5,989 nt of DNA, taken from the NCBI GenBank assembly GCA_003520455.1, contig DOUV01000628.1, positions 1-5,989 of the forward strand, read 5' to 3'. The position numbers and the translations under genes are program-made. The notes below the pieces were generated by a model that saw only the letters and a list, made by a program, of their open reading frames with translations, was not told the origin of the DNA and made no database searches. This DNA comes from Chloroflexota bacterium. GTDB taxonomy: Bacteria; Chloroflexota; Anaerolineae; Ardenticatenales; Ardenticatenaceae. Below, in pieces: positions 1-5,968 of this stretch (within the stretch, counting starts at the first letter, position 1; the number at the start of each line of letters is the position of its first letter).

Positions 1-330
1 AGTGTGTCGCACCTCCGCCCCGGCCCCAGCGCACCGTATTCCAATAAGAGCGTAACAATGAAGTCTTCTGCCAGACTTTACGATCAGCCCACTGAGCAAA
101 AGCAATACCAACATCATCCTGGAATGCTGGAAGGCCTGAAATCCTGATGAGGTCCACATCTTGCTTGAGGGCGGTGCAGTCCGGATGCGTCTGCCCTCCT
201 GCGGCGACAAGTGGGGGATGGCTCTCCCTCACAGGCGTATCCTTTGTCGTTGAGAGGAGGGCAAAGCATCAGGAGACCATTCGCTGAGGCAGGCCAGCGG
301 AACCGGGCCGGCACGGCTCGGGCAGCAGCA
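1..330. other. Left-end stretch without a recognisable gene
   Basis: No reading frame here looks coding. The long - strand open frames that cross it are antisense to the hydrolase and have Arg/Pro/Ala-rich, low-complexity translations. I see no tRNA and no convincing -35/-10 pair. A 6-bp perfect inverted repeat, AAGTCT-tctgcc-AGACTT, lies at 61-78 with no T-run after it. The promoter of the downstream hydrolase must lie here or further left, but I cannot place it. Confidence 0.5.
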
Positions 331-350
331 TCTCCTCCGACGTGAGGAGG
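331..350 (+). promoter_or_regulatory. Ribosome-binding site of the hydrolase inside a short hairpin
   Basis: The Shine-Dalgarno sequence GAGGAGG (344-350) is 5 bases before the ATG at 356, an ideal spacing, and this is the main support for that start. The six bases CTCCTC at 332-337 are an exact reverse complement of GAGGAG at 344-349, leaving a 6-base loop, and T331-G350 can add a wobble pair. In RNA this stem would hide the ribosome-binding site. The pairing is read directly; a regulatory role (translational switch or thermosensor-like behaviour) is inference, and the stem may simply be melted by ribosomes. Confidence 0.5.
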
Positions 351-355
351 CAGGC

Positions 356-1120
356 ATGACTTGGAGATCGGCAACCTGCGCTGAGCACACAAAAGGGAGC
401 TCATCAGTGATAAGAGGAAGCGAGCAGCTATCGGAGCGACAGACACACAAGCAAGCACGCGTCCTGGCGCGGCCAAGGCCGCCGGTGGAAGCCGGGTCGC
501 CTGGACTGCAATCGTTAGGGCTGGGGAGAGATCGCGATGGCCTCCTCTACGTGCCCGCCAGCTATCGAGTGGCCCGCCCGGCCCCATTGGTCCTGATGCT
601 GCACGGCACGGGGGGCAACGCCCGTCACGGCCTGGCCCCCCTCCTGCCACTCGCCGATGAGGCCGGCTTCATCTTGCTCGCCCCAGACTCGCGGAACCAG
701 ACCTGGGATATTATCGAGCTCGAAGAGTACGGCCCCGACATCGCCTTTGTCGACCAGGCACTTGCGTACACGTTCAGCCGCTACGCCGTGGACCCGGCGC
801 ACATTGCCATCGAGGGCTTTTCCGACGGCGCCTCCTACGCGCTCTCAGTCGGGATCACCAACGGCGACCTGTTCACCCACAGCATCGCGTTCTCACCGGG
901 GTTTATGGTGCCTGGGGGGCAGGCGGGCTCGCCCCGGATCTTCATCTCGCACGGGACCCGCGATCAGGTTCTGCCGGTCGATCGCACCAGCCGGCGGATC
1001 ATGTCGCAACTGCGGCGGTCCGGCTACGACGTGTTCTACCACGAGTTCGACGGGCCGCACACGATTCCGCCTGGGAGTGTGCGTGAGGCCGTAGACTGGT
1101 TCACCGCGGAGCGTGGTTGA
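356..1120 (+). CDS. Alpha/beta-hydrolase, PHB-depolymerase/phospholipase-carboxylesterase-like esterase
   Basis: The 254-residue product has the full alpha/beta-hydrolase signature. An oxyanion-hole motif HGTGGN is at residues 83-88, after the strand LVLML. The nucleophile elbow GFSDG places the catalytic serine at 156. D203 (in TRDQVLPVD) and H235 (in GPHT) are suitably placed as the other triad members. The block LLYVPASY before the first strand and the overall size fit the LpqC/PHB-depolymerase-like and phospholipase/carboxylesterase group, which hydrolyse ester bonds in small or polymeric substrates; the actual substrate cannot be read. No signal peptide or membrane segment is visible, so it is probably cytoplasmic. 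ATG 356 is chosen for its strong Shine-Dalgarno. However, the first 35 or so codons have weak third-position GC bias and no fold similarity, so GTG 407 (GGGAG 7 bases upstream) is a possible alternative. The gene converges on the permease with 85 bases between stops. Confidence 0.85.
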   Translation: MTWRSATCAEHTKGSSSVIRGSEQLSERQTHKQARVLARPRPPVEAGSPGLQSLGLGRDRDGLLYVPASYRVARPAPLVLMLHGTGGNARHGLAPLLPLADEAGFILLAPDSRNQTWDIIELEEYGPDIAFVDQALAYTFSRYAVDPAHIAIEGFSDGASYALSVGITNGDLFTHSIAFSPGFMVPGGQAGSPRIFISHGTRDQVLPVDRTSRRIMSQLRRSGYDVFYHEFDGPHTIPPGSVREAVDWFTAERG

Positions 1121-1205
1121 GGAGCGCACTTCGCGCCGGCCCGAAACTGCGCGGGTGCTGAGCAACATCAGCGCGCGACTGTTTTGCGCGGCCGAACCGC
1201 CCGGC

Positions 1206-2405
1206 TTATCCGGATGCCGGAGAGGATACCGGTTGGGCGACACCGGTGAGATGCCTGTGGAGCGCGACTGTGGCAAAGAACATAGCGAGCAAGAAGGGTA
1301 ACGTCAGAAGATTCACGATCTCCCAGCTTGCCAGATACAGCACGGTTCCGGCCGAGAGTGAGGCAACCGCCTGGGTGGCAAATATCATAAAATCATTGGC
1401 GGCTTGCGCCTTGAAACGTTCTCCCGGACGGTAGCTCTCCGTCAAGAGAACCGTGCCTGCCACGAACATAAAATTCCAGCCAACCCCCAGCACAACCAGA
1501 GCGGCCCAGTAAGAGAGCAACTGGTGGCTGGTGAACCCGAGCAGTACGCAGGCGACGATCGTGATCACACCCGTCGCCATGACCTTCGTGACACCCCAGC
1601 GCCCGACAGTGTACCCCGAGAACAACGCTGGCAGGTACATTGCGATCACGTGGCTCTGAATCACCCTCGCCGTGGCACTCAATGAATGCCCATCGATCAC
1701 GTGCATGCTAATCGGCGTGGCCGTCATCACAAAGCTCATCACACCGTAGCCAACAATGCCCGCCATCATCGCCACGACGAAGGTTGGCTGGGTCACCACC
1801 CGGCGAAGCGATCGTTCCCCACCAGTTGTTACTCCGTCCTGCACCGCACCCTCGCGCAAGAACAATAACAGAACAGCAACAACGATGTACAGGATCGCAA
1901 GAGTGCTAAAAGTAGCCGTGTACTGGCCGTAATCCAGCCAATCCCGGGTGATTCTCGCGATTTCTGGTCCCAGGTACCCCGCCACGACGCCACCGAGCAA
2001 CACAAAGGACACAGCGTTGCCTACCCGGTGAGCGTCAACGCTCTCTGCCGCGGCGAACCGATACTGCTGGACGAAGGCCAGATTGCCACCGATAAACAGG
2101 GTCGCACCACAAAATAGCGCGAAGCTTTCGACTCCAATGGCATAAGCGGCTGCCAATGCGGCAACTGCTGATACCAGCGACGAAGCCGCGAACCCGGGCC
2201 GGCGCCCGATTTTCTTCATCACCAATGAGGCCGGGATCGTGAACAGCGCCGTGCCCACGACCATGGTCGCAATGGGCAGGGTTGCCCACGAAGGGGACGG
2301 AGCCAGCGCGCTACCGACGATTCCACCGACAAACACGATCACAGGAGCGCCTGACAGGCCCAGCGTCTGGCTCAGGCTCAAGAGAAAGACGTTACGGGGA
2401 TACAC
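1206..2405 (-). CDS. Major facilitator superfamily (MFS) permease
   Basis: From the start chosen here the product is 399 residues, normal for a 12-helix MFS transporter of the inner membrane. It is almost entirely hydrophobic stretches separated by short loops. An MFS motif A-like loop (MKKIGRRPG, about residues 63-71) follows helix 2. A longer charged central loop, about residues 184-204, separates the two six-helix halves, and a related loop (GRWG) recurs in the second half. The short hydrophilic C-terminus ends in a Pro/Ser-rich tail. MFS permeases move small solutes or drugs by facilitated or proton-coupled transport; the substrate cannot be predicted. The frame stays open to a GTG at 2465, which would add 20 polar residues. 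I prefer GTG 2405, because GAGGAG lies 8 bases before it and the protein then begins right at the first membrane helix, as in related permeases. A small - strand gene ends 72 bases upstream and could be cotranscribed. Confidence 0.9.
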   Translation of the reverse strand: MYPRNVFLLSLSQTLGLSGAPVIVFVGGIVGSALAPSPSWATLPIATMVVGTALFTIPASLVMKKIGRRPGFAASSLVSAVAALAAAYAIGVESFALFCGATLFIGGNLAFVQQYRFAAAESVDAHRVGNAVSFVLLGGVVAGYLGPEIARITRDWLDYGQYTATFSTLAILYIVVAVLLLFLREGAVQDGVTTGGERSLRRVVTQPTFVVAMMAGIVGYGVMSFVMTATPISMHVIDGHSLSATARVIQSHVIAMYLPALFSGYTVGRWGVTKVMATGVITIVACVLLGFTSHQLLSYWAALVVLGVGWNFMFVAGTVLLTESYRPGERFKAQAANDFMIFATQAVASLSAGTVLYLASWEIVNLLTLPFLLAMFFATVALHRHLTGVAQPVSSPASG

Positions 2406-2413
2406 CTGACCTT

Positions 2414-2419
2414 CTCCTC
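2414..2419 (-). promoter_or_regulatory. Ribosome-binding site deciding the permease start
   Basis: On the - strand, GAGGAG is followed after 8 bases by GTG (2405-2403). The alternative GTG at 2465-2463 has only a poor GAGAG match upstream. This supports the shorter, 399-residue permease. Confidence 0.65.
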
Positions 2420-2477
2420 GGTAAAGCTGTTCTTTGGCCGGTGACGTCCGCGAAAAGGAGGGCACGGGATGAGGCTC

Positions 2478-2681
2478 TCACCATCCAAGTGAGAACCGAC
2501 CTATCTCGATTCCATTGCGGTCGACCAAGCTGAAACTCCGGTGCCCCCACAGCTGCGGAGCGAAGTCTGCCTGACAGGCAGTTCCCGCTCTTGAGCCCGT
2601 TGGATACCTCGCATCCACTTCGAAGACTGTCTCTTCGTCGTCTCGCACGAAGAGGATCCCTCGAAACTCGCCGTTGGGCAT
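2478..2681 (-). CDS. Small protein of unknown function (67 aa)
   Basis: I do not recognise this family. The product is short, soluble and mixed in charge, with no signal peptide or membrane helix. It begins MPNGEFRGILFVRDDEETVF and has one cysteine, an acidic N-terminal half and a C-terminal block SLVDRNGIEIGRFSLG that reads like paired beta strands. ATG 2681 is chosen because a perfect AGGAGG (2692-2687) sits 5 bases upstream. The frame is open for 13 more codons to 2720, but that start lacks a comparable site. Third-position GC bias is only moderate, so coding status rests mainly on the ribosome-binding site. It precedes the permease on the same strand by 72 bases, so the two may share a transcript, but nothing shows a functional link. 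Confidence 0.5.
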   Translation of the reverse strand: MPNGEFRGILFVRDDEETVFEVDARYPTGSRAGTACQADFAPQLWGHRSFSLVDRNGIEIGRFSLGW

Positions 2682-2795
2682 AGTCGCCTCCTGATCCGCG
2701 CGCTCAAACAGCGCCATCACCGGGGAGTGGCTGGTGGACCGAGGCGCATCGCAAGGAGCGCGGTCGCCGGCGACGACGTTGGCCGATTCTCAGAT

Positions 2796-2990
2796 TCAGC
2801 GCCATTGATAGTAGAGCAACTCGAGCCTCTCGAGCAAATCCTCGACCGTGGTGCCGCGCTGGTAGGCGTCCCGCAGCAACACGTCGAGTTCGCCGTAGAA
2901 TTTCTGCAGGCCGAAGGGCACGACGACGACCTGGTCGTTTTCCACAGCGTCGGCGAACCCGGCAAGCAGTCGAGGGACGTCTCGAGCGCA
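2796..2990 (-). pseudogene. C-terminal coding fragment of unknown family, probably truncated
   Basis: The last 55 or so codons before the TGA at 2798-2796 look coding. About 90% end in G or C, and the translation is protein-like, with runs such as ENDQVVVVPFGLQKFYGEL followed by an acidic, leucine-rich helix ending LLYYQWR. The antisense frame lacks this bias. Further upstream the bias fades (roughly 55-60% GC) around 2965-3060. The open frame continues to 3293, across the hsdR promoter and into the hsdR start, which makes the full-length reading implausible. I found no ATG with a ribosome-binding site; internal GTG codons at 2945 and 3125 lack one. The likeliest reading is the 3' end of a decayed or 5'-truncated gene, so the right-hand limit given is approximate. 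A genuine short gene with an unusual start remains possible. I do not recognise the family. Confidence 0.4.
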
Positions 2991-3069
2991 AGGGGTCGCA
3001 AGAATGCAACCGAAGCAAGACGCCCGTTGGGGAGCAGGCGGGACGAGGGTGAAATCGCGACCACCCTTC

Positions 3070-3098
3070 TTGTTCCTTATCAGGAAGGCTTTTATAAT
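3070..3098 (+). promoter_or_regulatory. Sigma70-type promoter for the type I restriction subunit gene
   Basis: A perfect TATAAT -10 box (3093-3098) is preceded by TTGTTC (3070-3075) with a consensus 17-bp spacer. The -35 box matches TTGACA only at its first three bases. Transcription would begin near 3105, leaving a leader of about 135 bases before the ATG at 3241. This A+T-rich patch stands out in a GC-rich region. Its position just before hsdR suggests that the gene is transcribed from its own promoter. Confidence 0.6.
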
Positions 3099-3114
3099 CC
3101 CTGCCAGAATGGAT

Positions 3115-3153
3115 CGTCCTGTCACAGTGATGTGACGACCACGACAGGAGACG
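3115..3153 (+). promoter_or_regulatory. Nested inverted repeats in the hsdR leader (operator or hairpin)
   Basis: GTCACA-gtga-TGTGAC (3121-3136) is a perfect 6-bp inverted repeat with a 4-base centre, beginning about 16 bases after the predicted transcription start. Around it, CCTGTC (3118-3123) pairs with GACAGG (3143-3148). CGT (3115-3117) can extend this by pairing with ACG (3151-3153) across a 2-base bulge. The inner and outer stems share bases 3121-3123 and exclude one another. The location fits either a dimeric repressor operator or alternative RNA hairpins in the leader. No regulator gene is present to decide between them. Confidence 0.4.
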
Positions 3154-3227
3154 TTTCTTGCGTGGACGCCATTCTCCGTGGGGCTGCGATCCCACCACCT
3201 CCTCTCGGCGAGCGCGATGTCTTCCGC

Positions 3228-3233
3228 AAAGGA
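3228..3233 (+). promoter_or_regulatory. Ribosome-binding site deciding the HsdR start
   Basis: AAAGGA lies 7 bases before ATG 3241. The frame is open further upstream, with GTG 3178 and ATG 3217, but neither has a comparable site, and the extra residues do not resemble the start of the family. Starting at 3241 gives MPLNEADTRAQLIDPKL, a typical beginning for EcoEI-like HsdR proteins. Confidence 0.65.
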
Positions 3234-3240
3234 AAAAGTG

Positions 3241-5931
3241 ATGCCGCTCAACGAAGCCGACACCCGCGCCCAGTTGATCGATCCCAAACTCAATATCGCG
3301 GGCTGGACTCGGAGTCAGGTGACGCGCGAGCACTACTACCGGCCGGATTGGGCCTACACGGCCGGGCGGATCGTGTTGCGCGGCGACCGCGCCGAGCGCT
3401 TGCCCCCGTGTCGGATAGACTATCTTCTGCGCTACACCGATAGTTTTCCCATCGCCGTGGTCGAGGCGAAAGAAGAGAGCAAATCAGCCCTCGCTGGCCT
3501 CGAACAAACGAAAGGCTACGCTCGTGATTTGGGTCTCGCGTTTGCTTACGCGACCAATGGCGAGGATATTTGGGAGTGGGACGCCTTCACCAACACCACC
3601 CACCACATGGCCTCCTTCCCGAGTCCGGAGCAGTTGTGGCACCGCTGGCACCGGAACACCGGACTCGATGTCCCAGAGGCGCCGCCGATAGCCGAGCTTC
3701 GGCCGCTCTACAGCGCTGCGAGTGCTGCCGCCAAGCGGCGCAATCCACTGCTGCACCCCTACGCTCCACCGGAGGTAACCTATGGCAAGACACCGCGTTA
3801 CTTCCAGGAGGTGGCAATCAAAGAGGTCTTGCTCCGTATGATGCAAGGCCAGAAGCGCATTCTGCTGACGATGGCGACGGGCACCGGCAAGACCTTCACC
3901 GCTTTCCAGACGGTCTGGAAACTGGTGAAATCAGGTTGGCTGTATCGGCGCAAGGAGGGCCAGCCAGGCCGAATCCTTTTTCTTGCCGACCGGGTCGTGC
4001 TTCGTGACCAGGCCTACAACGCCTTTAGCCCCTTTGCCAGCAGCGCCAGCGATCCACGCTTCCTGCTGGACGGCTCGCGGCGGCTGAGCCTGAACCGCGA
4101 CTTCTACTTTGCCATCTACCAGACCCTATGGAACGAGGATGCACGGGGGCGGCGCCTCTTCGAAAAGTTCCCGCGCGATTTCTTCGACCTCGTCATCATC
4201 GACGAGGCCCACCGCTCGGGCTTCGGCACCTGGAAGGAGATCCTGGGTCACTTCGAGGGCGCCATCCACCTGGGTATGACGGCCACACCGAAGCAGGATG
4301 AGAACATCGATACCTACGCCTACTTCTGTGCAGAGGAACCCGCGATCCTGGTGGACGCCAAGGATCCCAGCAAAGGCGTCATTCGCTGTCCGGCCTACAG
4401 CTATAGCCTGGGCCGGGGCATCGAAGATGGTTTCCTCGCCACCTACAAGGTGCACCGGATCCGGACGAATCTAGACAAAGAGGGTCTCCTCATGCGCGAG
4501 GTGTTGGAGCAGGGAGCCGAGCTCTTTGTTCCGGACGGAGCCGAGATACGCCCCGAGTACGCCACGCCTCAATTCGAGCGCGAGATCAGGCTGCCCGACC
4601 GGACAGAGGCGATGGTCGAGCACCTGGCCGCGCTGCTACGTCGCTTCGGGCCAATGCACAAGACCATGGTATTCTGCGTTGACATCGACCACGCCCGACA
4701 CGTCGAGATGCTCCTCAACAACGCCTTCAATGATCTCGGATATGGCGACGACTACGCTGTCGCGATTGTCAGCGAGGAGGGAGAGCAGGGCCGGCGGCGG
4801 CTCAAGCAATTCCAGGACAGTGACAAGCAGCTGCCCGTCGTTGCGACGACGGCCGAACTGCTCACCACGGGCGTGGACGTACCCTCGGTGCGCAACATCG
4901 TTTTCATGAAGACTCTCTCCTCACCGATTCTCTTTAAGCAGATCATTGGGCGCGGTACCCGCGTTGATTCCGACACGAACAAGCTTTGGTTTCGCATCAT
5001 TGATTACACTGGCGCAACTCGTCTGCTAGACCCCCAGTGGGATAGGCCACCGAGTGCCGTAGCCGCGGCTCCGGCCGACTGCCCCCGGACTTCAGCCGTG
5101 ATGGGCACGGTGCGCCTGGCGGAGAGCGGCGAGTTGCTGGTCGGTGCCAACGTAGCCTTGCAGGTAGCGCCCAATGAGCAGCGTGGTCCGATTCTCACCG
5201 ACGTGCAGGGCAAATATCGCTTTGAGGCGCTGCCAGCCGGGTCTCTGACCCTCTACGCCAGCGGGCCGGGTTTGAACCGGCGCCAGTTGCAGGTGGTGAC
5301 GCGGCCGGATGAGACTACAGTCGCCGATATCGAGCTGAAGCCAGCCAGGGAGAACCCGGGCAAGATCAAGGTCCAGGGATTGGAGGTGGCCATCGCCGAT
5401 GAAGCCACTTTCATCGTCGAGGGCGTGAACGAGCCCATGTCCCTCGATGAGTACCTGGATTACAGTCGTGGCAAGCTCGCCGGCTTCGTGCCCAACTGGA
5501 GCAAGCTCCAATCGATCTGGCAAGACCCGGAGCAGCGCCGCGTGTTGCTGGGGCAGTTGGGCAAGGCGAGCATCCATGTGGATGTACTGGCCGAGGTACT
5601 AGAGGAGCCCAAGGCCGATCAGTTCGACCTCATCGCCCACCTGGCCTACGGCCGCCCGATCCGAACCCGCGGCCAGCGCGCGGAGGCTTTCCGTCAACGC
5701 GAGTGCGCCTGGTTGGAGGGTCAGTCGGCTCAGGCGAGGGAAGTGATCCTGGCCCTGCTGGACAAGTATGAGTTGGCCGGCCTCCTGGAGATGACTGATC
5801 CCCAGATCTTTCGAGTGCCGCCCTTCCGTGAGATGGGCGAGGTACGCGGTGTCGTGCAACGTTTCGGCGGCGACCCCAAACGTCTGCGAGAGACGTTGAT
5901 CGAGTTGCAGCGGCGGTTGTACGCGGCGTAG
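3241..5931 (+). CDS. hsdR: Type I restriction-modification system, restriction/translocase subunit R (EcoEI-like) with an inserted beta-sandwich domain
   Basis: HsdR is the ATP-dependent DNA-translocating and cleaving subunit of the R2M2S complex; it cuts unmodified DNA away from the recognition site. This 896-residue protein shows all key parts. The nuclease domain has D60, E75-A-K77 (D...ExK) and Q89-TKG-Y93 (QxxxY). The SF2 helicase motor has a Q-motif-like RYFQE (186-190), Walker A ATGTGKT (212-218), DEAH (321-324), TATP (347-350), MVFC (476-479), TTGVDVP (542-548) and QIIGRGTR (567-574). The C-terminal part, about 708-896, ends FGGDPKRLRETLIELQRRLY and resembles the EcoEI_R_C domain. Between motor and C-terminus an Ala/Pro-rich linker (602-619) leads into a carboxypeptidase-regulatory-like domain (about 620-701). 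Without it the length falls near 800, as I recall for EcoEI-type subunits. No frameshift or lost motif is seen, so it should be active if partners exist. HsdM and HsdS are absent here. A promoter and a stem-loop flank the gene, suggesting a single-gene transcript. Confidence 0.93.
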   Translation: MPLNEADTRAQLIDPKLNIAGWTRSQVTREHYYRPDWAYTAGRIVLRGDRAERLPPCRIDYLLRYTDSFPIAVVEAKEESKSALAGLEQTKGYARDLGLAFAYATNGEDIWEWDAFTNTTHHMASFPSPEQLWHRWHRNTGLDVPEAPPIAELRPLYSAASAAAKRRNPLLHPYAPPEVTYGKTPRYFQEVAIKEVLLRMMQGQKRILLTMATGTGKTFTAFQTVWKLVKSGWLYRRKEGQPGRILFLADRVVLRDQAYNAFSPFASSASDPRFLLDGSRRLSLNRDFYFAIYQTLWNEDARGRRLFEKFPRDFFDLVIIDEAHRSGFGTWKEILGHFEGAIHLGMTATPKQDENIDTYAYFCAEEPAILVDAKDPSKGVIRCPAYSYSLGRGIEDGFLATYKVHRIRTNLDKEGLLMREVLEQGAELFVPDGAEIRPEYATPQFEREIRLPDRTEAMVEHLAALLRRFGPMHKTMVFCVDIDHARHVEMLLNNAFNDLGYGDDYAVAIVSEEGEQGRRRLKQFQDSDKQLPVVATTAELLTTGVDVPSVRNIVFMKTLSSPILFKQIIGRGTRVDSDTNKLWFRIIDYTGATRLLDPQWDRPPSAVAAAPADCPRTSAVMGTVRLAESGELLVGANVALQVAPNEQRGPILTDVQGKYRFEALPAGSLTLYASGPGLNRRQLQVVTRPDETTVADIELKPARENPGKIKVQGLEVAIADEATFIVEGVNEPMSLDEYLDYSRGKLAGFVPNWSKLQSIWQDPEQRRVLLGQLGKASIHVDVLAEVLEEPKADQFDLIAHLAYGRPIRTRGQRAEAFRQRECAWLEGQSAQAREVILALLDKYELAGLLEMTDPQIFRVPPFREMGEVRGVVQRFGGDPKRLRETLIELQRRLYAA
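5095..5343 (+). other. Carboxypeptidase regulatory-like domain encoded inside hsdR
   Basis: Residues about 619-701 of HsdR read as one copy of the transthyretin-like/CarboxypepD_reg fold. The opening strand (GTVRLAESGELLVGANVAL) matches the usual G-x-V-x...G-x-x-L-x-G-A-x-V pattern. The middle strand and turn are LTDVQGKYRFEALPAGSLTL, the family's hallmark T-D-x-x-G-x-Y-x-F-x-x-L-P-A-G. A closing strand, TVADIELKP, follows. The match is to pattern knowledge, not a database search. The reading frame is continuous and base composition resembles the flanks, so there is no sign of a recent insertion or assembly join. The domain might mediate protein contacts within the restriction complex or act as a rigid spacer; this is inference. 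Confidence 0.75.
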
Positions 5932-5945
5932 AACCCCCTCACCGG

Positions 5946-5968
5946 CCCTCCCCCTGCCAGGGGGAGGG
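5946..5968 (+). terminator. GC-rich perfect stem-loop after hsdR (terminator or dispersed palindrome)
   Basis: CCCTCCCCCT (5946-5955) and AGGGGGAGGG (5959-5968) are exact reverse complements with a 3-base loop, starting 14 bases after the hsdR stop. The very stable stem could halt transcription or protect the 3' end, but no T-run follows, so it is not a classical rho-independent terminator. The style (CCCCCTCAC...CCCTCCCCCTGCCAGGGGGAGGG) resembles palindromic repeats scattered between genes in several environmental bacteria, so it may instead be one copy of such a family. Confidence 0.5.

Noticed and set aside
61..78. AAGTCT/AGACTT inverted repeat as operator or terminator
   Set aside because: Short stem, no adjoining promoter or T-run, and no gene end to its left in the window.
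114..650. Long - strand open frame (178 codons) over the left end and the hydrolase
   Set aside because: It is antisense to a clear alpha/beta-hydrolase, with a low-complexity Arg/Pro/Ala/Cys-rich translation and no recognisable motif.
1201..1220. CCGGC/GCCGG inverted repeat at the permease stop as a bidirectional terminator
   Set aside because: Only a 5-bp stem with a 10-base loop and no T-run on either strand; such repeats are expected by chance in GC-rich DNA.
2763..2774. Perfect 12-bp palindrome GTCGCCGGCGAC
   Set aside because: Isolated, not near a promoter or start, and built of common GC-rich words; no functional support.
3178..3240. Upstream extension of HsdR to GTG 3178 or ATG 3217
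   Set aside because: No ribosome-binding site before either codon, and the extra residues are unlike HsdR N-termini; ATG 3241 has AAAGGA at good spacing.
2704..3333. - strand open frame of 209 codons
   Set aside because: Extremely arginine-rich translation in a shifted frame of the better-supported fragment at 2796-2990; it also runs into the start of hsdR.
2727..3443. + strand open frame of 238 codons
   Set aside because: Third-position GC is lower than in the opposing - strand frame, and it overlaps the first 200 bases of hsdR in another frame; it reads as an antisense shadow.
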